Positions 26,596-39,400 of a stretch of 64,000 bases of DNA are shown in pieces (position 1 is the stretch's first letter; every line of letters starts with the position of its first letter). This stretch comes from Takakia lepidozioides (lineage: Eukaryota > Streptophyta > Takakiopsida > Takakiales > Takakiaceae). The notes below the pieces were generated by a model. The model was not told the DNA's origin, ran no database searches, and worked only from the letters and a program-made list of their open reading frames with translations. The position numbers and the translations under genes are program-made. The DNA lies in contig CM060734.1 of NCBI GenBank assembly GCA_030704615.1, positions 9,300,001-9,364,000 of the forward strand, in the 5' to 3' direction.

Positions 26596-29500
26596 CTACA
26601 TAATATCATCAGCTGATACTTCATCATCCGTGTCATAAGCTTGTGATTCAGAGGCATACACATCCATGAAAGCCTCAACTCTACGCAACCTATCCACGGA
26701 TTGTCCAACAATAGCTGCTCTTCGGTCAAACAATAGATCATTGGAAAGACCTACATCACGTTGTTGATGTATTGAATGCAAAGCTTGGGACTTGGCATAC
26801 GAAGGTAGATAAAACGATGAAAGAGGACTTTGGGGTAGACTATCGTAGATGGTCCGCACAATCCCATCACTGCATCACACATACATGTATACTTATGTTA
26901 ACAAATCAAATGGGAATGGTTTGCTTTGCAAATAATATAGAGATTGCAACAAAGGGAATGGAGGCGAGACATACTCACTAGGAAGTACTGCCGAGATGAA
27001 GACCAAGCTTGCGCGCCACCTTAGGAGCGGGGGGTTCCAACAAACTCACAGGACGTTGAATGGTTGGAGTTACCACAGATGAAACCAAAACGGGTTGAGT
27101 ATTTTGAAGTGCAGAGAGACGTGCTGCATACAACGTCTGGTCCCCCTCAAGACCAAATACGTGACGTCCAGACTCGCGAGCAGCAATAAATGTAGAACCT
27201 GCAGGAAAAAAACATGCAATGATGATATTATATCGGATAACAGTTAATGATCATGAATCAACTCAGAAGATTTTAATTACAAAATGGAGACAACTGATTT
27301 GAAGGATGTGAAGAACTACCAATAGGACCAGCAATAGAAGCCACACCTGCATTGACATCCGCACATTTTCTTTTTCGTGATTTGCGTTTTGGTACACCCA
27401 CAACGGCAGGGACCACTTGGGCTACAGCGTCAGCGGCCTGTGTAGCAATCTGTTCTGCATGCTCCAGATCAAGAACAGGGACTTCAGTGGAGATACCCCC
27501 TTCATCACTCACTGACTGCCTGCGAACACATTCCTTATGAAGTCCCATTTCTGCATAGGGGATAGTACCCTTGGGGCATATCCAAATACCAACCCCCCCC
27601 CCTTCCCGGTGTTCCACACCCCAATCTTCCTCAATTGCAGGTGTGTACATGGAAGCTTGTTGAGCACCAAACTTCCAGGCCATCAGAAACTTGGGCTCAG
27701 CCTTAAGTCGATCACTCGGTACAAGCACAAATCTCATGTACCTAAAATACAAACACATTTAAAGTTATTGTGGAGACAAATATTTGTGCAACATGTTCAA
27801 CAATTGAACAAGCACATTAAGAAACATGTATATCCCAATGTACTAGAAAATACTTGAAGCATAGACATTTTTGACTTACAAGGTGTATACACTATCCATG
27901 TACAATGCAATGGAAAGATGGTACCTGAATAAAATCCGTCTCACCACCTTCTCCCCACCTGTTTGTTGTTCCCAATCATTGCCTCTGAATGGCCCCTTTG
28001 GCAATGAGAACTCTCTATGAAACAACTCATTGAAATGAGTCATCTTCCATGTATCCATGTAGTCTCCTAGACTCTCACTCTCTCCTTCCTCCAAGGCAAC
28101 ATGAAATTGGCCAAGCTGAGTGGTGTACAAGGCAAACTGAGCCAAGGCAACCTTGCGAAGCTGCCAGAAAATACAGTCAGTTAAATAACTATGTTAATGT
28201 GTCATCAACAAAATGAACTAATTGCATTGAGAAGATAGTGATTGTATATGTACCTGCCACCAAAAAGTCCTTCTATTCAGCCAAGGATCAAGTGTTGGCC
28301 CACTGATAGGCCCGGGTGGAAAAAAATTACGGTCGTGAAGTGTTCGGTCTCCATTCCATATATGTAGCCATTCCACCTTTTCTTCAGGATCCACCCGGGC
28401 GGTAGCAATGTTCACCATTTTCTCTTGGGTCATTTCCTCTGATCCTGCCTTTACACGTGACCAATGCAGTTTAAGTTCTTGGAGAAACCCCTCTCCAAGG
28501 GTTGGATCAGCAATAGGAAGCAACTTCACAAGCTGACTCTTGTGTTGCTCCCTTGCTTTCAATCCAGCCTGTCTCATTGTATCTTCAAGGCCCTCTTGAC
28601 TCTTTGGCCCCTCAGCAAGTTTGTAAGCTTCCCCCGCCATGCGTTGGGCCTCAACAATATCATGTTGCCAAAAGAACCAAAACAGTTCATAACATGAACC
28701 AGAGGTGAATCTTGTCTATGGATGCAAAGAATGAAACTTGGTTAAGACATGATGTTACCTTGTACAAAATCTCTGTCATTGCATGGACTGTCAGGTTATA
28801 CCAAGTCTTTCCTGCTTTCTTGATGCATTCGTCGTGTTGCTCTTTCCTCAATACATTCTTCCATTCAGAGACAGGTGTAAGGCCAATCATATTGACCTTG
28901 CAAACCAAGTGCACAAATTTGGATGTAACATGTGCCCTCTCTATTGCCCTGCACATATAAAATATGATCATTAGAAAGAAGATGTGTATATGTACATCCA
29001 TTGAGCAAGAACATGACAACATTGAACATGAAAGTAAATGAAGAATAGAAAGGAAACTCATACATTCACTCCATCCATGATGGACCTGAGGGAACCACGA
29101 TTTTCAATGTCCGCATTGAGCACCCAACTTGTCACACAGATATGTCTTGACAAGTTGGCCCCATGAACTTCATTGATATAGGGATACCATGCTTGAAGCC
29201 TATGATTCCCATCCCAGACATGAAACATCTTCCCCCGAAGATGATGCAACTTTGGCTTGGACTCAAGATACTTCTCAAACTCATCATTGACTATTTTCCA
29301 ATGACTATCCCATGTAGAGATGATATCAGGACCTACATCTATAGTAGATCCATCAATCCCCTCAACAGAACATAGAACACGGCTGCTCCTGGATGGTATC
29401 CAGAATAGAAGTCTCCTCTAAGCTTTAGGATGTCGTTGGCAAGGGCGGGCCTAACAACCTGCATAGAAATCATGCGACACAATGGAATGTCCATAACTCC

Positions 29501-31198
29501 ATCCTCAATGAGGAGGGACCTGAAAGTTACATTCAGATCTTGTTTCTTTTCCAGAATAATTGCCTGTTTGGCATCTAGAGAAAGATGATCACTAGATGTT
29601 GTATCCTCTTCATACTCATCTGCCCCCCAATTCCCTGCATCAATGTCGTCAATAATGGTTGCAAGCGTCCCGGCCTCCACAGCTTCAGTTGTAGTAGTAA
29701 TTTCCTAATTCCATAGACCAAAACAGTTCAAGATGTCAGTGTATGAGGAGAGCACATGTGTGAATGTATAATATGTAAAAAGAGCAGTTCAGTGTCATGG
29801 TTGCATGAAGAAAACAAATGAATTTGGATAGTCAACTAATTCCATGAATATCCTTGTCTTTCAAAGCTTACAACTTGGAGCAGAATACAGGCGTGAGCAT
29901 CCCGACAGAGGACCTCCGACCACCTACGCCGGCGCATATGACACATATGTGCAACCAACTCAAAATTTGACAAGATTTGAGGCCCTTGAAGAAATTTTTG
30001 CTCAAGGAGCTCCAAGCATATGCGCCGGCGCATACCATGGAAGAGAGGTTGTAGCCAAACATACAGGAGCACCTTGAAAGATCAAACTAGGCCTATGGAA
30101 GCATGTGGAGTTGTGGAGGTGGCAACGTAGAAGCTTTGAGATACTTGAATACTGTGATCAACCAAAATAGGGAAGGTTCCCCAAGCGTCTGCGCCGACGG
30201 AGGTGGCAGCCTCGACACTTTGGAGCTTACGTAACACAAGGAATATACAACAAAAAACCAAGCTCCAAGCATCTCCGCCGGCGGAGATGCTTGCATGAGG
30301 TTCCTGAAACCTAGGAGCTAAGCAAAAAAAGATTGTGCTCAATGGGTATGCGCCGGCGGATATGGCAGCCCAGCCCCGCTCGAGCATCAACAACTTATGA
30401 GAATGCGGAGAAACAAAAGAGATGGAAGGGGGGAGAACTTCCTGAAATATGTGAGCAGCCCTGCTGCACGGGTCTGTGTTGACAGAGGTGGCAGCCTTGG
30501 CGCTTTGGAGCTTCCTAACACAGGGAATATGCGCAAAAAAAACAAGCTCTAAGTGTCTCCGCCGGCGGAGACGCTTGCAGGAGGTTCCTGAAACCTATTG
30601 AGCTGAGCAAAAAAAATGTACTCAATGGGTATGCGCCGGCGGATATGCCAGCGCAGCCCATCGGAGCATCAGCAACTTTTGAGCATGCGGAAAACAAAAG
30701 GAGATGGAAAGGGGAGAACTTCCTGAAACATTTGGCAGCCCTGCTGCACAGGTATGCGCCGGCGGATACGCCAGCCCAAACCCGCTCGGAGCATCAGCAA
30801 CGTATGAGCATCAAAAAAATAAACGGGATGGAGTAGAGGAGCACTTCCTGAAACATGCGAGCTCCCCAGCTCCAACGGTATGCGCCGGCGGAGGTGGCAG
30901 CCCAGCCCTTCCAAGCATCAGAAAAAACCAAGGGGAATGAGCTGTCTCCGCCGGCGGAGACGGTTGTGTGTATGTGTGGAGATTCGCAAACTTGTGAGAG
31001 TTGAAGTGACTTAGGCATCTGCGCCGGCGGAGGTGCTAGATTAGGAGCAGCTTGGTGGGGCTTATGCGATGGCGCATATGCCTAAGTGCAGGTCATGAAA
31101 AAAACAAAACTACAGCTTACCTTCTCCGTCCGCAGCTTGCCTCTACCACCACCACCACCAGCAACGCCTCCCCCTCGAGTGTCCTTCTTCCTCCCCAT
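26596..31198 (-). CDS. Eight-exon gene with ParB/sulfiredoxin-like motif and methyltransferase-like motif I (family not recognised)
   Basis: Minus-strand exons: 31121-31198, about 29058-29704, 28759-28948, 28254-28649, 27925-28160, 27320-27741, 26979-27198 and 26596-26869, about 820 residues. Exon 1 (MGRKKDTRGGG..., ending AAG|GTAAGC) gives a clear start. Exon 2 has QVVRPALANDILKLRGDFY and then KMFHVWDGNHRLQAW; a VRPA...dideL segment followed by DGNHR matches the ParB/sulfiredoxin fold, whose conserved G-x-H/R-R loop binds nucleotide or phosphate. Exon 6 has a basic cluster PKRKSRKRK (likely nuclear signal). Across the exon 6-7 border PIGSTFIAARESGRHVFGLE resembles motif I of N4/N6 DNA methyltransferases, but no DPPY motif is seen. 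The tail is acidic (YDTDDEVSADDIM). A one-base frame break near 29385 and an imperfect exon 2 donor suggest decay or assembly error. A paralogue lies at 59045-64000. Function unknown. Confidence 0.6.
29927..31075. repeat. Array of GC-rich palindromes in intron 1 of the ParB-like gene
   Basis: The palindromic core CGCCGGCG, usually flanked by TATG/TCTC on one side and GATA/GAGA on the other, occurs at 29927, 30023, 30276, 30351, 30560, 30634, 30757, 30883, 30949 and 31022, with degenerate copies at 30192, 30475 and 31066. A higher-order repeat of about 277 bp is visible (30233-30510 against 30510-30790). Some copies form long perfect palindromes, such as GCATCTCCGCCGGCGGAGAT. The array fills intron 1, directly downstream of the predicted start codon. 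Confidence 0.85.
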
Positions 31199-31482
31199 CG
31201 CCGCAACAGCTCGTTGCCTCGGGGTGGTATAGTATAAGGCCGAGATGCGGCGCCTCCGTCTCCTCTTCGCAACGGGAGTCTCCAGGGTGTAGAGACTAGA
31301 GACGTGTTAAGTGCTTGTGTAGTTTGTGTGTGTTTGTTTGGGGGAGTGGCAAGGGATAATGTGCAAGTATACTAGACTACGTTAGTGTAGTAATGATACC
31401 GGGTTAGTCATGTAGTAATGGCAACAAGTTTAACTGAATAGAAACAGTTTATTAACAAAAAAGTAGAGGTTGTTTCATTGAA

Positions 31483-31640
31483 TAGAGCATGGCTTGTTGG
31501 TAAGGTTGTGGTGTATTTTCCACAAGGTTGCGGGTTCAAACCTGCCCCGCCAAGGAGAGCGGGGGAAAGGGGGAGGGCGAAGGCTAAGGCCTTAAAAAGG
31601 CCAAATTGGCCAAATCTGAAATGTGAACCTTTTTTATACA
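31483..31640 (+). repeat. tRNA-derived SINE
   Basis: AGCATGGCTTGTTGGTAAGG resembles an RNA polymerase III A box, and GGTTGCGGGTTCAAACCTGC contains a near-perfect B box about 35 nt later. The downstream body (purine-rich, then AAAAAGGCCAAATTGGCC, near a CTTTTTT run) is unlike a tRNA and fits a plant SINE. No target-site duplication was identified. Confidence 0.6.
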
Positions 31641-32260
31641 CTCTGGCGTTAGTGCTTTTTGGACTACATGGGTTACACGTGGATCCTCAGAAGATGGTTG
31701 TACGATTGACATGTTACTTTGTGGCGGCGCCTTCATAATACAATATAAAGTAAGTGATAAAGTAACTAAATATTTTGTTATGGGTGTCTTAATCAATTTA
31801 TTGGTTTTAGAGTCAATTGTCGCCACAAATACTTGTACTCATTACTCATACATGAGTAATCAAAGAACAAATCAACATACATGTCATGGGATTTGATTGT
31901 AAATAAATTGTGCCGTCTAGTGTGTCAGTTCATAGTTGGACGATTAATCAACGATTGGTTGTAAAATAAATGGAAACATGCAGAGCATTTATGTTTCATA
32001 TGCTCATAAGAAGAAGGCAGTACATTGGATTCTAAGATCTCAAACAACGGCGCCGTCGTCTTAAAAATAGGGGATAGTCCATTTAGTTGTTTCTGTCAGA
32101 GAATAATATGGATGGAGCACATGCCTCAAAAAATTTGGACCTTCTGGATTGATGATACACATAAGTAATGTAAGCCATTTAATGTATTTGCATAAGGTCT
32201 TGCAAGATGTGCGCTTTCATTCATTTTGCATCTTCTCTCAAACTTTGAGGGCATTGCCAA

Positions 32261-35200
32261 ATGTCTACACCAAAATATGCAGTGCTTTCATGTCCACCTG
32301 ATGCAAAAGTGGTTCGTTATCCTTGCAATGGAAACAAGTGCATTATCCCAGAACCTTGGTTATGCAATAGATTCAAACTTGTTCCGGGTTCAGTTTTTTT
32401 GGAGGATGATGGAGATGATGATGCCTCCACAGTGTTGCTTCCAGTTTTCAATGACGGCCAAAAGCAATGGGAGTTGTTTCCAGACACTTTCTCCAAGTAC
32501 CGTGTCACAGGTACGAGCTATACACAGTCACATGATGAGAGGCACACTTCTATTGCAAGAAAACGATCAAGCTGCAACAAATGGGAGTTGTAAATTGAAG
32601 GAGGAGGTTGCAGATTCGGCGAGCTTGGGGTCTCATAATTCGGATTGTGTTGAGGTTTCTAAGAGTGTATTTTTGGATCTCAACCTTCCTCATCTGCTCA
32701 TACGGTCTTGCTTCACGACATGAAGCCTCGGAAAACTCCATTGGACAACACCACGTCTGATTGTTGCGAATCTGCGAGGGGTTTATCTTCATCTCCACGA
32801 CTAGCAGGGGAGGCTACATCTGCATTTCCTTCTGGTGTGTTGTCCATTTTGAGTATCTTGGCCACTGCTCGGAGGAATGGATCAAAAGGAGAGCTTTCTA
32901 CCTTGGACTATAGTCACATTCCAGTGCATCGTGTTCGGTGTCTTCCTCGAGCTTTTGATGGAAAAGTGATCCACGAACTCCCCCCCGTGGTCAAACTACG
33001 TACGGACCGTGGTTCACAGTCCCTCCAAGGCATGGACCGCAAGTTTGATGGTCATCCTTGGTGCAAGACCAATACCTACAATATGTCTGGTGTTCCAGAT
33101 CATGTGAAATGTAGTAAGGTTTGTGTTGGAAAGCTCATATGTCAAAGCAGCACTTGCCCCTTCTTCAAGAAAGAAGGAGAACGGAATGACCGCTATTGGG
33201 AAGGCAATGCAGACAAGGTGTTCATTGCAGGAGCCCAAGTTCCATTCAACCAGTTCAAGTGTAGTTTCTGCAAAGAAAGACCTTTCTGTGAGGCGCATTG
33301 TGGGGCAAGAATGTACTATGTCACAAGTTCCCTTCCAACATATACACGTGTTGCAGTTCACGTTGGGTTTCATAACCATCCATGTGCCAAGGGCGAGAAT
33401 AGAGAGCGAAATGCATCAAGCATGATTCAAGAGCACGTTAAGATGAAGCCATGGTCGACCCCCGGAGCTATTTCCTTGTCAATGGCCCAAAAGCTCTTGA
33501 TTGATCGAGTTCTTGTGGCTGATGGCACAGAGACAGTACGTCTTGAGGGAGAGGCTTTGGAAGATATTCTTGAAGAGTTTGCCCATGTTTGTAGCCCCAA
33601 TGTGAAAAACAAGGTCGCATCTGCACGTGTCAATTCCATCATGTCCATATTGGAGTTGAAGCGTCTGAGTACATACCATTTCATTCACAGCAATCTCCTT
33701 CCAGGCCAGCATACTTCTCATCTCCCCCATGTTTTCAAGATGTCTGTTGCTGGTCCCGGGAGTGGTGTTGATCTTGTGCGTCGCATGAGTGAGGGGGATC
33801 TACGCACAAGTTGGGTAGTATTTGACCATGTCAAACGCATCAAGGATTGGACAACTCTTGCGTGTCATGTCTATGAACCATATGTCAAGCGAATGATGAC
33901 CATTGCCATTTGCGATATGAAAACAGAGGATGCAGATGCTCAGGTGTTATTCTGGGAGATGATCAATGAACAAGCAAAACTTGCTGGCTTGAACAAACCA
34001 AATTTTGCTGGCTTCATGGCGGATGCAGCAGGAGCGAATTGGGCTGCTGTTCGAAGGGTTTATGGATCTGATCCCAATGTCCCAATGGAAGGTAAAGAAA
34101 GAACATGTTTATATCATTGGGCTGAAAGCCTCCGAAGACACACCAACGACTATATCTTGGAGGACTTCCGTGAAAGGCACACTCAGCTCTGTTATGAATG
34201 GAAAGATAGTGCTACCTTGGAGGATGCTACAACCACATACATTGCAATTCGGGCTTGGTGGCTCTCTTCAGGAGCATGCACAGAAAAGAGTCTGCCAAAA
34301 CTAGATTCATGGCTTGCATGGTGGCACTACAGATATCGAATGTGGGGCCAATGGATGAGAGAGGACATGGATGTGGAGGCAGATGCAGATATGCCTACCA
34401 CTAATTTGTCTGAGGCAGTCCATTCTGCTTGGTGGAAGACAGCAGGCAATGGGAAAAAAATGAAGGTGGATCTATATGAGGCCACCATGCATGACATGTC
34501 ACGAGCTCTTTTGCAGCAGGCAACATTTTACAGGCACACCACAGGAAAGACATGGGGGACGGGGCCCGACAAAGAGGAGCTCATGTTGCGTCAAGCAGCT
34601 AGATCTAATAGCCCAGCAAAAATGGGTAAGGTTGTACGTGGCATAGTAGCTGGAACACCCATGCACACAAGGGGGGTTCAATTGGAGGGAGACAATCGCA
34701 CTATTCCAGTCAAACGCAAGTTAGGCGATGAGCATGGTGGGCCAAACGAATCTTGGAGGTGTGATATGAATGTAAAGACTGTTCCAGTGCGCGCCCACTG
34801 GGATGCCCAGTCCACACCAGCCATCTAGGTTTGTCAGCTCCAAATCAAGTCATGACATTCCTGGTTCTTCGACTTTCTGTGAGACAAATCCACATGTTGC
34901 TATCCCTCCTCAGCCAATGCAATGGGGAAATCCAGTGAGAGAGACACAAGACTTTTCCGATGCATTGTTCAGGATTCAGCGGACAGGTCCTGCTTCCATG
35001 GTTCGTTGTTCTGCCTTGGTTGGAGTTTCCAAAGATAAATGCAAAGCGCTCATCAGGAAAGGTAAAGGAAGTCCTGCACCTTGCTTCACTGGCAAGTTAC
35101 TAGCACCGAACATGAAAGAACCAAAACTGCAAGTTTTTTGGTTTTGCCCCACAGATGTTTTGTCGTGTGTTGGAGGGACCGTGCCATCCTATTGCTTGGG

Positions 35201-35792
35201 AAAACCGGGTATACCTAACGTGTGGCCTGTGAAGGTTGGAACCAACCTTACACAAGAAGAGGTGGACAACTTGACCCTTGCAGGTTTTTTCGACTAGTCC
35301 ATCCTCCCAACGTTCCTGATCCGAACTTTCCTGTGGGACCACTTCCAGTGGAACAACATATTCATCAAGGTGTTGTCCTTCCTGTGGGTAAGTATCCCAC
35401 TACACGCTATGGGGTGCGCATTCGGCGTCGGGATCCGACTCCTCGACACTTGAGTCGCCAAGAGTCAGCGGAGACTCTTATTGCTGAGGTTCGTGGATTC
35501 AGAAACGTGCCTCAGCCAGGTTATGGGAGAATTTACCAGCTACAAACAGAGGGATCTACCAGAGCAGGATTGGTTTACAATGTATACATTGGTCAGTTTC
35601 CATCTTGTGATTGTCCCGACTTTGATGAGCTATCTGTCAAGAAAAAAACAAACATATCTACCTTGTAAGCACATGTACTTCATGTACAACGTGCATCTAG
35701 GATGCGCCGGGGCTTATGAGATCCACCAACCTTCCCTTAGCCAGTTAGAGGTTAGGGCTATGCTAAAGAAGGACCCTAGTTCAACTTCTTAG
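32261..35792 (+). CDS. Mutator-like (MULE) DDE transposase with N-terminal zinc cluster and SWIM finger, frameshifted
   Basis: The main open frame (32708-34828) carries a cysteine/histidine cluster (CVGKLICQSSTCPF, CSFCKERPFCEAHC, FHNHPC; 33120-33390), likely a DNA-binding zinc fold, then MULE catalytic landmarks: D in VVFDHVKR (33824), D in FMADAAGANWAAV (34022), the C-x2-H motif CLYH (34106-34117) and E in TNLSEAVH (34412). Further frames carry the C-terminus, ending in a SWIM finger: CDC at 35606 and CKH at 35664-35672. The N-terminus begins at ATG 32261 and includes LDLNLP (32673-32690), an EAR-repressor-like motif. Frames change near 32585, 32695, 34815, 35290 (T run) and 35640 (A run), so the protein is not made as one chain unless these are sequence errors. 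FAR1/FHY3-type transcription factors share this architecture. No terminal inverted repeats were found. Confidence 0.75.
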
Positions 35793-35877
35793 TGACACAT
35801 GAAATGCACAAAAAAAGAACCTCTAACTTGTGCCGTTCATTTTCATGCATGTGACATGTAATCTGTTACTCTTGATT

Positions 35878-36071
35878 CCAAACATGACACATAGCATTTG
35901 TTAGTACAAAGTTCCTATTTTGGTTAAAATGGAACTTGTGTACCTGTCATACAAGTTTTCAAATTATAGAACTGCTGCTGGCATTACAAACAGACATGCA
36001 ATGTGGTGGTTCCAAACATGACACATATGCATTTGTTAGTACAAAAGTCCATATTTTGGTTAATATGAAAC
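35878..36071 (+). repeat. Pair of about 60-bp direct repeats downstream of the MULE
   Basis: CCAAACATGACACAT followed by GCATTTGTTAGTACAAA and TATTTTGGTTAA occurs at 35878-35936 and again at 36012-36071, with a few differences. It lies about 90 bp past the last transposase frame and may belong to the element's subterminal region. Confidence 0.7.
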
Positions 36072-36414
36072 TGTTTTCCTTGAATACAAGTTTGCAAACT
36101 ATTACTTTGGCCAGGGATCTTGTATTCTCTTCAGTTTAAGGTGGTGCATTAGTTGGAGTTAGTGGTCACATGCATCTTTGACCATTGACTACTGATTTTG
36201 TTAGCTAAGATTTTTTTATTTTTTTTTTTTTTCTATACATATGATGTAACATTTGCATATGCAATAAATACGTCGTATTCTATGTTATATAACTCCACTG
36301 CATACAATCTACAATCTACAATGTGTGCATACAAATTTGTCACATGCATATATAATAAAGGATTTTGTGCATGCATGCACGCAACCTGTGCATATGGAAT
36401 AGCAACCTCCTTTT

Positions 36415-39400
36415 TGTTGGAGAGGATCATCATACCTTATGAGGTATTTGTTGCTCCACACTATTGTTATGGAGGTATAGGGGGCTGATACCCCATGGCT
36501 TTCCTAGACCCATGCAAAAGCCATTAAAGGTGTTAGTACATCATAGTAAGAAAACTGGAAAATGGCAGGTGAGAGAGTGAGAGAGTGTGTACAGAAACCA
36601 CTAAGTACACTGGTCAAGAATAGAGAGGGAAGATACTATGTCTCGTCGGGACATGGACAAGACCAAACCAGGTCTTTGTCAAATTAACGACAAATCAGCC
36701 TCATAACAAGGAACTATCTAACTTCACCTTCCATAGACAGTATCTTACCTGATAAAAACTCATGTCATCTTCCTGAAAACACATGAAAAATTAGGGTGGG
36801 AGGGTGGGATTTCCAAGACAACCATCACCCTAGATTCAGAATATGTCATTCATCATTGAAGGAGTCTTGTTTTTCTTATAAAACAATCGGACCAACACCA
36901 CCTTTGGTACATACCAGATCAGCATAAACACTTGAGCCTTTAAGAATGAGTTGCAGGTGTTTGCAATTCCAAGAGCCCAGCCTGATAATGTAGACCAGCC
37001 AGCATGCTATGTCAATGTTCCATGAATGCACAAAGGTCTGGATCTGGTTTTCCAATCATCTCTCCAAAACTCAATCAGAGTGGAATGCTACAATGAGCAT
37101 AATCACAACTTTATAGACAACACCAACTCAAAGGGTATTCCAAAAGGCTAGTTTGATAAGTTAAACCAGCCCCTGTGTATTTTGAAAAAGCCCAACAAGA
37201 CCACTGCTCGGTATTCTTCCAAGTCAAGTACTGCTTGGTACTTTCCAAGTCAACATAGTAAAACTGAACCTGTTTCAAATTCAAAGGATGGTTCCAATGG
37301 CATCGCTTGGCAACTTAAAAACATTGTTATGTAATCTGAAAAGCCCATCACGCCAGCTGCTTGGTAATCTCTAAGTTAAAACAGTGTAACCAGGGCTGTT
37401 TTAAATTTAGAACTCTGACCTCAATGTTCAAAAACTACCGCTTGGTACTTACCGTGTTAAATCAGCATAAGAAGGCCTATCTTAAGCATCATTGGATAGC
37501 CTTATAAGGTCTGGAGATGGTACTCCAGCACCATATCAAAATGCAGCCGAAGCTCAGACTGGTATCATGCCAGAAAACTGATTTACAATCGGGTCGAAAA
37601 CCCCACTAATATGGTGCCAAAGTTCAGACTGGTATCATACCAGAAAACTGACTTATAATCAGGTTACAACCCATAAAAACCAAAAAGGACTAAGGTTGAG
37701 AGGCCGAATCGTATCAGATGCCCCACTGAAGCAGTATGTAGCGTCAATCGTCACCATCGCCAAGTCCTTTGATCATCTGCAAACTGAATAAAAAATACGC
37801 ATCAAGTGAAGACCCTCACCTGTGCCCGTCCCAAAAACCACCACATCAAGATGTGTGTTAGTGAGGATGCACGAGGTGAGTAGCAGGTCTTCACAGTTGC
37901 TATCCATGTCCAACATGCATAAATTGATCAAAAGTAAAACATAGATGCGACACCACAAAGAACTTTGATCGTTTGTGGAGTGGGACGCTGCGGCATTCAA
38001 CACCTGAATCTCAAGAGATCGCAGCAGAATGCAACAAATTGGGATACTTGAGGACAAATTGCATATTTACAAAGTGCATGATACTTCCCCCATCACCTTA
38101 TGAGCGCTGCTGCTTCATGAATAAGAAAGATTGCATGCAAACACAACAGTAGGTCACTTGCCAGTGCGGGAAATGGAAGGGCCTGCCGCCATCGCGCAAG
38201 AAAAAACAAAATGCACGCGGATCGTGATGCTCGAGCACTTAGCTCAGCTGCCGTCGCCATCCTCCAGAGAAAACTAGCACGAGTATCGTGCCGTGCTTAG
38301 GGTAGAGAGGCGGTTAGCAAACCATCCCGTGATTTCATCCACTGGGATGAAATTTTGCACTTCATTAGAGTTACATCCTCTTAGGTTTACATCCGTTACG
38401 GTAACAACCATGATGGATGTAATCCGTCATGGATGAAGAATTGCCGGCTACATCCTTAGTGGTAAAGCTCAAGACAATAATTCATCCAGTTAGGGATTAT
38501 ACCTGGCATATTTTTCATCCGGTATGGATGAAATTCAAAACATGTTCCATCAGGGATTAGAAAGAAGGTATTTCCAAACCAGGTAGGCTTAGGAATTTTT
38601 TTGTTAATCCCAAACAGATAATTGGAGAGAGGGAGAGAGAGGGAGAGAGGGGGCGCCCACCATCCAACCCCTGGCATGGCAGTCCCTTATGGAGTGAGTG
38701 TGGTATGCACTCACCCCGTAAGGGAGTGCATACCAGACCCATTCTCATAAGGCTCTCCCTCTACAATGTAGTTCTATCCTTGGACTTGAATACCAAAAAG
38801 ATAAAAGGTCTACATTCTCTCTGCCCTCAGATCACGAGTGAACATTGGCATAGCATAAATCAAACTTGGCAAGAATATAGAGTCATGCGTTTTCCATGTT
38901 ACCTCTTATCTTGTCAACGAGCTCTTGTAAAGAAGTAGAGAACAAGGAAGGATCTCCGCGCGATGTAGTTTTATCTTTGGTTAAAAAGCTACAGTCTTTG
39001 CTTCCCAAGTCAAGAGAAAATATGGACAAAACATTCATATAGCTGGGCACGCAAGAGTTCAGAAATTACAGGTGTTCTTCAACCGATGGCAGTAAATTAC
39101 TACACATTTTTCCACCATTTCAGCCAACTTTATGGTTAGAACCGTTTTTCCAAAGGTATGAATAAGAACTTGTGTTCTTCAGCCAGTGGCAGTAGCCTAC
39201 TGCCCGTGATTCACAACATGAACATGTGAATAAAATTGGCAACAATCTGCTGCCCATCTTTTCACCATATCAGCCAGCTTTATGGTTTTAAAACCAGATT
39301 TCCTTCAGGTATAGAAAAAGGACATATCACGTTACACCTGGGCATTTTTTTAGTGGTGCTATAAAGAGCAAACCCACATCCAGGAGAAGTATTAAAGCCC

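Noticed and set aside
31483-31560. Possible functional tRNA gene
   Set aside because: Box A and B are present, but acceptor and anticodon stems cannot be formed, so a SINE head is more likely.
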